39,514 nucleotides of DNA from Candidatus Hydrogenedentota bacterium (GTDB taxonomy: Bacteria; Hydrogenedentota; Hydrogenedentia; Hydrogenedentales; SLHB01). Made by a program: the position numbers and the translations under genes. Positions 33,186-39,514 of this stretch are shown piece after piece. Positions within the stretch are counted from its first letter, which is position 1. Each line of letters opens with the position of its first letter. Location: the NCBI GenBank assembly GCA_020849535.1, contig JADLGB010000326.1:1-39514 (forward strand), given 5' to 3'. A model generated the notes under the pieces. That model saw nothing but the letters and a program-made list of their open reading frames with translations. It was not told where the DNA came from and ran no database searches.

Positions 33186-34940
33186 TTACACAAGTGTGAC
33201 GGCTGCCATGCAGTCTTCACACTCAAGGTAGACTTCCTCGCACTCCTTCTGCGCTTGGGACACGGGAATTCCTTTCCGGGTGGCCATGTGTTGCGCAATC
33301 TCGTCAAAGGAGAGTTTTCCCACGAAATAGTGATAATATTCCATCTGGCTCGCCGTGAGTTCGAATTCGAAAGGTGACCCTCGGTTGATCAGATAGGCTC
33401 CATCACGGGGCTCGACAGAATTGTCCATAACGCTGACTGGTGCGCACGTCGGCATCGCATCTGTGGATACCTCGAATAGAAACCGGTAGTCTGGATGGCC
33501 GCGCATGACGTAGACACGGCCAAAGTGCAGAAACTGACAGAAACGCTTAACAACATAAGACCGCGCTGAACTCTCCGCTGCAAGAACAACGAGTTCCTTC
33601 AACTTCTGTGGAGAGAGAAGCGGCGACGCCTTTGCAAGGATGTAGTCTCCTATTTCGTCCCGGAACCGGTTTCGAAGTCCTTCGACGTCCAGTTTGGATA
33701 AGTGCGAGGTCTCCGAAAAACAGGTTTCGGCCATCCGCCCCGTAACAAAGTTCTCATCCAGCAACTCAAGTCCCCACTGTTGGGCATTTATGCGAAACTC
33801 GGTTCCCAGGTGGGGAACCAGAATCGACACTCCCAATTCAATACGGTCCGGCGCGAGGTCGGCCAACCGCTTTGCAAATATCATGTCCGCTTCGATATCT
33901 TCCTTTGTTTGCCCCGGCAAGCCGCAGATAAAGTTACCAAAGACAGAGGGGATTCCGGTGTTTGCGCAATCAGCTACCACAGCTTGCACCTGTTCTACCC
34001 GGGTACGTTTGTTGATCCGATCCAACATGTCCTGGTTACCTGACTCTATCCCAATCTGAAGTCGCACCAACCCCGCTTCCTTCAATCGCATTAGGAGGTC
34101 CGGACGTCCCGCAAGTACGTCAACACGGCCTTCACAGAAGAACCGGAAACACGATTTGTCGGGAAAGACGCGGTCGATCACATCGCACATCTCGTGAACC
34201 CGATCGGGAGAGGCCGTGAAAGTATCATCATTGAATGCCAGATAACGCAATTCACCCCGGTAATGCTCCTTGAGGTGGATCAACTCGCCCTCGACGTTGT
34301 CAGCACTGCGTGGTCTGTAGAGGCGATCTCCAGACCCCTCGCTACAAAAGAAACAGCCGTACATGCAACCTCGGCTAGTAATCACGGCGGGAATGTAGTA
34401 GCCAGACGCCGGCAGCAAGGAATAGTCCGGATATGGTATATCATCAACGTTTCTATACGGTCCAAGAAAGGGAGGATTCTTGCGTATTTGTCCTTCATAC
34501 CGGTAGACAATTCCTGGAATCCTCCGGATATCTTTTTCGCCTTCCAAGATGTGCTTGGCAAGAAGAAGTATGGAGTACTCCCCCTCGCCGCGGACCACGA
34601 TGCGGCGATCTCGCACGTAGGGCTCCCACTCATGAGTCACATGAGGACCGCCCAGAACGGTCGTCACCTGAGAAAAGCGCCTCAGAAGCTGGTCGCTCAA
34701 GTGCAGCACCCGGTAGAGATTCTCACTGTCACAATAGAAGCCTACCAGACATTTCTCTGACGTGGACACTGCCTGCACAACAGTCTTCCAGGAGTTCTCC
34801 TCATAACGGAGATCGAAAAGTCGCACCGGAATGGACTTGGAGCGGAGCGCCGAAGCCAAGTACAGGAGCCCCAGCGGTGGCGATAATCCCATGGTATCGG
34901 GCGCGATAGGGGCATAAACCAAAAGAACGCAATGGCTCAT
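33186..34940 (-). CDS. B12-binding radical SAM enzyme with a PqqD-like C-terminal domain
   Basis: The product has 584 residues. ATG 34940 has GGAGA upstream. Residues ~1-140 are a B12-binding-like domain with the GLSPPLGLLYLASALRSKSI opening; the D-x-H-x-x-G cobalamin motif is not seen. The radical SAM motif is CMYGCFFC at ~190-200, followed by FNDDTF and the QIGIESG segment common to this class. The last ~65 residues (FELTASQMEYYHYFVGKLSF then DEIAQHM and a helical CEEVYLECEDC) resemble PqqD, the recognition domain that binds leader peptides. B12-type radical SAM enzymes often methylate or rearrange unactivated carbons. The tail suggests a peptide substrate. No obvious precursor lies directly upstream. 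Confidence 0.78.
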   Translation of the reverse strand: MSHCVLLVYAPIAPDTMGLSPPLGLLYLASALRSKSIPVRLFDLRYEENSWKTVVQAVSTSEKCLVGFYCDSENLYRVLHLSDQLLRRFSQVTTVLGGPHVTHEWEPYVRDRRIVVRGEGEYSILLLAKHILEGEKDIRRIPGIVYRYEGQIRKNPPFLGPYRNVDDIPYPDYSLLPASGYYIPAVITSRGCMYGCFFCSEGSGDRLYRPRSADNVEGELIHLKEHYRGELRYLAFNDDTFTASPDRVHEMCDVIDRVFPDKSCFRFFCEGRVDVLAGRPDLLMRLKEAGLVRLQIGIESGNQDMLDRINKRTRVEQVQAVVADCANTGIPSVFGNFICGLPGQTKEDIEADMIFAKRLADLAPDRIELGVSILVPHLGTEFRINAQQWGLELLDENFVTGRMAETCFSETSHLSKLDVEGLRNRFRDEIGDYILAKASPLLSPQKLKELVVLAAESSARSYVVKRFCQFLHFGRVYVMRGHPDYRFLFEVSTDAMPTCAPVSVMDNSVEPRDGAYLINRGSPFEFELTASQMEYYHYFVGKLSFDEIAQHMATRKGIPVSQAQKECEEVYLECEDCMAAVTLV

Positions 34941-35278
34941 GGCATTTCTCCATTCAGAATACGAGCAACAAAGATCCTGGCGGACTTATCCGCACTCTGA
35001 CAATCGCGATCAGGCTGGCCGCTAGCGTGGTCGTCATGATATGAGCGATCAAGCTCCACCATCTGGTCGTATCGAGTGAGAGGGAAGATGTGAATTCCCG
35101 CTCATCCCCTGCCCACCGTAGAATCCCAGCGTACTACGAGTGGGTCATGACCCTTCACGTGTGAACAATGGTTTCTGCCGTCCTCTGTTGTGCTACCGAT
35201 CTAAGGGTCCAGAGCAAACCACAAGCATTTCGTTCTTCTTCTGATATGCAGCTATAATTAAGGCTTGACATGCCATGT
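34941..35278. other. Intergenic stretch holding paired palindromes
   Basis: No gene is well supported. A 27-codon minus-strand frame (34954-35037, starting MTTTLAASLIAIVRVRI) ends just before the radical SAM start but has a poorly spaced ribosome binding site. The adjacent palindromes at 35142-35165 are listed separately. Confidence 0.35.
35142..35165. promoter_or_regulatory. Two abutting palindromes, possible operator
   Basis: GGGTCATGACCC (35142-35153) is a perfect 12-bp palindrome and is immediately followed by TTCAC-GT-GTGAA (35154-35165), an inverted repeat with a 2-bp centre. They lie about 200 bases upstream of the radical SAM gene. Two dyads back to back are more likely a protein-binding site than a terminator, since no T-run follows. 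Confidence 0.4.
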
Positions 35279-36103
35279 TCAGGACGCGGACCGTCTACAC
35301 ATTCTCGTCTGGCGGACCTTCCTTACAGAAAGACATGAAATTCCCGCGAAGACAAGAAGGATTGTTGACGGCTCTGGTACCGGCGCGACTTCGACAATTC
35401 CACTGCTGTAAGCAATTCTGTATTGATCGCGAAGAGCAAAGTTGGGATCGAAGAACACCATCGGATCGATGAATGTACGTGAATCAAAGAAATAGTCCTC
35501 ACCCGCTCCGTGCCCATGTGTATAGGCGTATAAATCGATTCGATATTCTTGACCTACGGTCGCGTTGACCGGTATATCCCACTCCTGTTCCCAGTATCCC
35601 GTGGTGTATCCAAATCCATCGTTGTTATCAACCTGCAGTTGCCCAACGATGTTTGTGGTGATGCGGGCAAATGTCCAGCCGACCGGCTGATTGCTATCGA
35701 CAGACACCGAGCCGAATGCACTGAAGATGATCGGTACTATGTCAGGCGTCCCCGGGTCGAGTTCCTCTATCGTAAAGTAGTATCGCGAAAGCACTGCTGC
35801 TGTACCACCTATACCGGACAAATTTGCGCCACCTACCAAGTCAAGGACAGCCTCGGCTGTTACCGGCAGTGTATCACCGGCTTCGGCAAAACCTGCACCA
35901 CCACCTCGGTCCGCCCAGTCTTCCGGCGAGACGGTCAAATCCACATACTCCGCAATTGAGGGGTCGGAACCTGAACTTGAGAAGCCTCCGATACCGACGT
36001 ACTCGTCAAAAGTCGCTGGGCTTAGTGAATCAGTGACTCCGGCCGGGGCAAGGCATGCGCCTGCGATGAGCAGGATAGATAGGTGCGAATGTGATGTTCT
36101 CAT
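35279..36103 (-). CDS. PEP-CTERM sorted extracellular protein
   Basis: The product has 274 residues. ATG 36103 has AGGAGATAAC upstream. A signal peptide (HLSILLIAGACLAPAG) starts the protein, and the C-terminus carries the sorting signal: VPEPSTILLVFAGISCLSVR, i.e. VPEP, one hydrophobic helix, then basic residues. Exosortase systems recognise this tail and deliver such proteins to the surface or matrix. The middle is a beta-rich, Gly/Asp-rich domain (SSSGSDPSIAEYVDLTV, DNNDGFGYTTGYWEQEWDI). No exosortase gene is in the window. Function beyond surface location is unknown. Confidence 0.82.
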   Translation of the reverse strand: MRTSHSHLSILLIAGACLAPAGVTDSLSPATFDEYVGIGGFSSSGSDPSIAEYVDLTVSPEDWADRGGGAGFAEAGDTLPVTAEAVLDLVGGANLSGIGGTAAVLSRYYFTIEELDPGTPDIVPIIFSAFGSVSVDSNQPVGWTFARITTNIVGQLQVDNNDGFGYTTGYWEQEWDIPVNATVGQEYRIDLYAYTHGHGAGEDYFFDSRTFIDPMVFFDPNFALRDQYRIAYSSGIVEVAPVPEPSTILLVFAGISCLSVRKVRQTRMCRRSAS

Positions 36104-36307
36104 GAGTTATCTCCTTGACTGTTTGCCACTGTTAGGCATTGGCATTCGCAACGAGGGCATTGATGCTCAGCAACCGCGCCCCTTTCAGCATCAGTTCTTC
36201 CGTCCTGATGGATTGATCAAAGGCGCCATCTGAGGAGTAAAGATGTCATTAGTGATGTGACACGAATTGAGTACTTTGTCGCTGCTCCGAGGTTGAAGAA
36301 CCGCAGG

Positions 36308-37471
36308 TCAGTTTGCAACGAGAATGCGGTTTCCGAAATCCAAGTCCGACAAGAACGGCATGCTCCACTCAGCACTCTCGACCTTGACGAATGCGTCGAA
36401 CGTGTCACCCGACGCATTGCTTACCGGAACGGCCAGGTCGGCATTTTTGAGATTACCAGTGATTGTTCCCGTCGAAGCCGGGCTGTTATCCCACGTGGTC
36501 TGAAAGCTGCCATGTATGCCACGCGTATGACCACTGTCGCCAAACAATTTGCCTGAGGTCAGTGTCGCGACGAGCCCCTGGGACAGGTTTCCGACTTGGA
36601 TATCTCCAACCTCGTACGTATGAGAGACGAAACTGATATCCAAGGCAATCGCCATGAAGATCGGCTCGACGGCAAGAGACGTTCCCCGAAATCCTGTCTC
36701 GTTGCCGTCATCGGTCTTGATATCGAATGGATCTCCGGCATAGGCGAACGCTCCCCCAAACAGGTAAGCGTCGGTTCTTTCCAGTTCGGCCCTTACCTGA
36801 AGACCTTCGCTGCCTTTCCGAAAGGGAGCGTATGGCATCGCGGTGTATCGACAGCCTTCGGCGAACAAGAAACCGTCCACTTCGCTTTCGCTATAAGAAT
36901 AGCCGCGAAAGTCCTGTTCCGGGTCGAGATATGGCTCCAGGACATCGATCGTGAATTCACGAGAGCCCGGTCGATCAAAGAAACCCAGGAATGCCGAAAA
37001 CGAGATTTCGCTCGCTCCGTTTTCGTCGTAGCCAAGTCGGGGATAGTTTGTATCGCTCAGTGCCACGAATGTCGCCGTGAACTTCGCGTCCTCGTCCGAG
37101 AGAATATTCAAGGTCACCACATCTGCAGCGATGTCTGGATTGTCAATAGTATTCTCGTCCTCAAGGATGAGTTGAATGGTCTCGGGACCGGCGAAATCGA
37201 ACGAGATACTGCGTGTGGTCTCCTCCAATTGCGTGAACGTGGCAAGCACGTCTCCCTGCAACACCAAGGGTATGCTGCGTAACGCTTGCTCCTTGAGCAA
37301 AGCGGTGTTCGCGATTCTCCAGGAGATCGTAACCCGTTCGCCAGGTAACGCATGCATTGTCGATGCAACCACTTCCGTAAAACGCAACTGGGGAGGATCG
37401 CTCGGCGGGCACGACGCCAGTGTCAACAGGGAAAGAACTGCGAGAGTTGGCCCAACCGCTTTCCTTTGCAT
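36308..37471 (-). CDS. Large lipoprotein, paralogue A of a tandem pair
   Basis: The product has 387 residues. ATG 37471 has GGAGG upstream; an upstream in-frame ATG lacks one. The lipobox is LASC (Cys21) followed by Pro-Pro. Residues ~25-140 look like an Ig-like or cadherin-like beta domain (GERVTISWRIANTALL, FAGPETIQLILEDENTID). The rest (ISFSAFLGFFDRPGS, ELERTDAYLFGGAFAYAGD, DIQVGNLSQGLVATLTSGKL, VESAEWSMPFLSDLDFGNR) matches the gene at 37750-38937 block by block. I know no family name. Acidic residue clusters suggest calcium binding or solubility on the outer surface. Confidence 0.75.
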   Translation of the reverse strand: MQRKAVGPTLAVLSLLTLASCPPSDPPQLRFTEVVASTMHALPGERVTISWRIANTALLKEQALRSIPLVLQGDVLATFTQLEETTRSISFDFAGPETIQLILEDENTIDNPDIAADVVTLNILSDEDAKFTATFVALSDTNYPRLGYDENGASEISFSAFLGFFDRPGSREFTIDVLEPYLDPEQDFRGYSYSESEVDGFLFAEGCRYTAMPYAPFRKGSEGLQVRAELERTDAYLFGGAFAYAGDPFDIKTDDGNETGFRGTSLAVEPIFMAIALDISFVSHTYEVGDIQVGNLSQGLVATLTSGKLFGDSGHTRGIHGSFQTTWDNSPASTGTITGNLKNADLAVPVSNASGDTFDAFVKVESAEWSMPFLSDLDFGNRILVAN

Positions 37472-37749
37472 TGGCCCACACCTCCATAGAGTTCGATAGC
37501 GCTTCATGCAGTCCTGCGCCTTAAACCCTTAGATTCTGATGCTATGGCCCGCTATTCCTTCTGACCGGCGTCCAGCACGAGCGCGAGCTCTGTCGGAAAA
37601 AACAACTGGAATACAAAAACACATTGTGCAGCCGGTAAGCCGCGCGGCGAGTCATCGGTCGAATTCACTCCGGAATGATTCAAGAGCATTGAGCGGGAAC
37701 GCCCCTCAGGTTAAATCGGCGCGAGATAACGGGTTGCACCTGTCACCCA

Positions 37750-38937
37750 CTAACCCTCCGCGTACGCCAACCGGCTATTGAGGTCCGTATCGAACAAGAA
37801 CGGCATACTCCACTCCACATTTTCGATGTGAACGATGGAGTCAAAAATATCTCCGCCTAGCGTGGTAACTCCGAATCCAATGTTGGCTCCTTTGATGGTA
37901 CCGGAGATAGTGCCCACACTGTTGCCGTCGGAAGTGGAGTCAATATCGACGGTACCTTGAATGCCCCGCAGTAGGTCACCGCCATTGTTTAACGTTCCAG
38001 TTGTCAAGGTGGCCACGAACCCTTGCGAGAGATTTCCCAGTTGAATGTCCACAATGTCATATGCCTGGTTCTTGAACCCCACGAGTAGAGGAATTGCCAT
38101 GAAAACTGGCTCAAACAAGAGAACGCCTCCGTGCCTGCCCACAAACTCAGGATCGTCTTCCGCTTTAATGGGGATTTCTTCACCGTCGTAAGCGATTGCG
38201 CCGCCGAATACGTACGCATTGGACATTCCTAGACTGGGCACTGACGCGGAAATCAACTGGTATCCCGATCCCTGCTTCATGGTAAACGCGTCACTTTCCT
38301 CTACACTCGCGGACAAAGCTCGAAACGCGGAATCGCTATCGAGAAATGGCGTTAGCTCGTCAATTAGACCGTTGGCCTCGCTCGGTCTGTCGAAGAATCC
38401 AACGAATTGCGAGAATCGGATCTGATGCGTAGAGAAGTCACTTGCACCGAGCCGAGGATAGCTATAGCTTTGCGCCGCCGGCGCGCCAGGAACCTCGGTC
38501 GCAGTATTGACGGGGCGATAGTGTAATGTAAGATGTGAATCCTCGTCCAATAAGATATCAAACGCAACGCTGTCGGCCGTCTTCGAGTCGTCATCGATCG
38601 TGTCTTCATCTTCGGCCATCAGCACAACGGTGATAGGTCCCCAAAACTCGAATTTGAAACTCCGCTCCTGGTTCTCCAAGCGCACGGCTTCCGTTAAGGA
38701 CAGACCTTGAAGCAGCAAGCCGATTCCCTGTACTGACTGCTGTTCGAGCAAGTCGGCGTTTTCATAGTCCCACGCAATCTCAATCTTGTCTCCGGTATTG
38801 GCCCGGCTCTGTGACAGGGTGATATCAGTGAATTTGAGTTTTGGAAGAGGTGTAAATGACCCTCTGTTGTCTGGACATCCCAGAAGTGTGGTGAACGTCC
38901 ACAAAGCTACCAAGAGACAAGCAGTACGTATATGCAC
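37750..38937 (-). CDS. Large lipoprotein, paralogue B of a tandem pair
   Basis: The product has 395 residues. GTG 38937 has CTGGAGAAAAA upstream and puts the lipobox (LLGC, Cys21, then Pro) at a normal distance; an ATG at 38997 would give an over-long n-region. The beta-domain start (NTGDKIEIAWDYENADLLEQ), RFSQFVGFFDRPSEA, NAYVFGGAIAYDGEEI, DIQLGNLSQGFVATLTTGTL and IENVEWSMPFLFDTDLNSR follow the same order as the downstream paralogue. The pair arose by duplication and has since diverged widely; indels lie mainly between the blocks. The function is unknown. Surface exposure is likely. Confidence 0.75.
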   Translation of the reverse strand: MHIRTACLLVALWTFTTLLGCPDNRGSFTPLPKLKFTDITLSQSRANTGDKIEIAWDYENADLLEQQSVQGIGLLLQGLSLTEAVRLENQERSFKFEFWGPITVVLMAEDEDTIDDDSKTADSVAFDILLDEDSHLTLHYRPVNTATEVPGAPAAQSYSYPRLGASDFSTHQIRFSQFVGFFDRPSEANGLIDELTPFLDSDSAFRALSASVEESDAFTMKQGSGYQLISASVPSLGMSNAYVFGGAIAYDGEEIPIKAEDDPEFVGRHGGVLLFEPVFMAIPLLVGFKNQAYDIVDIQLGNLSQGFVATLTTGTLNNGGDLLRGIQGTVDIDSTSDGNSVGTISGTIKGANIGFGVTTLGGDIFDSIVHIENVEWSMPFLFDTDLNSRLAYAEG

Positions 38938-39259
38938 AGTTTTTCTCCAGTTACAGGGATTCTCCTTGAAAGCACGTGCTTTGCGCGTCAAACACATTCA
39001 AAGACACGCTCCCGCAACGACAGTCACGGCACCCGGGTTATTCCGATGAAGACAGTCATTGCATCAACAACATTGGGACAGCCACAAGAATGACGAAGCT
39101 CACCTTGCGTGTAGGAAGTTCTAAGACAACCGGACACTTCCCACCAGGATCGCGTCCGCTTTCGAAAGCAGCCGTCGAATTCTCGCGCCGCCCACCAAGT
39201 ACAGCACGTAATCACAGGTCGTGAGGCAGAAGCGATATCTCGAAAAAGTCTTAGAGCCT
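38938..39259. other. Intergenic stretch ending at the IS5-family element
   Basis: No gene is supported. The right part, from roughly 39100, is probably the untranslated end of the insertion sequence. GTCTTAGAGCCTCTA at 39248-39262 just beyond the transposase stop may belong to its terminal repeat, but the other end is outside the window. Confidence 0.35.
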
Positions 39260-39514
39260 CTAACAAAAGCCCTGTATATGATTGAAGCAAATGCAAATAC
39301 ATCCGAGCGCGAAGAAGGCTTCGTGGATATCCAATCGGCGTTCGTATCGCACGCGAAGCCTGCGGTATTGATGAAGCCAGCTGATCGTGCGCTCCACGAC
39401 CCAACGCAACGTGCCCAGTCCGCTGCCATGTTCGGAATTGCGTTGCGCGATGAGGGCGCCGATGCGGCGTTTGGTCAGTTTGGCTTTGTGTGGTTTGGAG
39501 TGATACGCGCGATC
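39260..39514 (-). CDS. IS5-family transposase, C-terminal end (cut by the window edge)
   Basis: Reading the minus strand from the last base gives 84 residues to a stop at 39260: DRAYHSKPHKAKLTKRRIGA, then LRWVVERTISWLHQYRRLRV, RYERRLDIHEAFFALGCICI and CFNHIQGFC. The R-W-V-V-E-R-T-x-x-W-L segment contains the catalytic Glu of the DDE domain, and the Y-E-R-R ending is typical of IS5/IS427 transposases. This part is undamaged, unlike the remnant at 12611-13125, so the element may still be complete beyond the edge. Confidence 0.85.
   Translation of the reverse strand, partial: DRAYHSKPHKAKLTKRRIGALIAQRNSEHGSGLGTLRWVVERTISWLHQYRRLRVRYERRLDIHEAFFALGCICICFNHIQGFC

Noticed and set aside
34194..34760. 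Plus-strand frame of 188 codons
   Set aside because: Antisense to the B12-type radical SAM gene, no family features.
35267..35272. TTGACA on the plus strand near the end of the PEP-CTERM gene
   Set aside because: No suitable -10 with a plus-strand gene follows; the next genes are on the minus strand.
1..39514. CRISPR array or rRNA genes
   Set aside because: No regularly spaced repeats and no recognisable rRNA sequence were seen on either strand.

Overview
The window is about 39.5 kb of a Gram-negative bacterial genome at roughly 54% GC by eye. The clues are lipoproteins with clear lipoboxes, a PEP-CTERM protein, an alternative complex III (ACIII) in place of a bc1 complex, and several formylglycine-generating-enzyme-like (FGE-like) and radical SAM genes. 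Together they suggest an environmental Planctomycetota- or Hydrogenedentota-like organism. That placement is an inference from gene content, because no rRNA or complete tRNA is present.

Bases 1-9,400 are mostly plus strand and accessory. The first 2.2 kb is decayed: a tRNA T-arm-like motif, the N-terminus of a phage-type integrase, a worn FGE-domain gene and a lone lipoprotein-signal-like peptide. A compact cassette follows at 2545-6636: a 65-residue Tat/lipoprotein-like peptide, a radical SAM/SPASM enzyme, a second SPASM-like protein that lacks the radical SAM cysteines, an intact FGE-domain lipoprotein and a small lipoprotein. This looks like an undescribed peptide-modification system. Three uncharacterised proteins come next.

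Bases 9,570-31,000 are almost entirely minus strand and respiratory. In transcription order the run is narC, narG, narH, narJ, narI, narK, actA, actB, actC, actD, actE, actF, an rrf2 regulator and mobB, from 30098 down to 13174. Most junctions overlap or are under 35 bp, so one ~17-kb transcription unit is likely. It joins a Thermus-like narCGHJIK nitrate reductase set to a full ACIII set and a molybdenum-cofactor gene. narK has lost its centre. Beyond an IS5-family remnant lies a second actF, fused in frame to an SDR/DUF2867 oxidoreductase. Upstream of narC is a hemerythrin gene on the same strand. The nar and hemerythrin promoters share the same architecture: TTGACA, a 17-bp spacer, TAGAGT, and an almost identical element just downstream containing GATAGAAATATC. 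A second rrf2 gene lies beyond, on the plus strand. The picture is a nitrate/NO-responsive respiratory island controlled by one or both Rrf2 proteins.

Bases 32,200-39,514 are accessory again: a frameshifted DUF488 gene, a 68-residue protein with its own promoter, a B12-binding radical SAM enzyme ending in a PqqD-like domain, a PEP-CTERM protein, two paralogous lipoproteins in tandem, and the C-terminal end of an IS5-family transposase running off the right edge.
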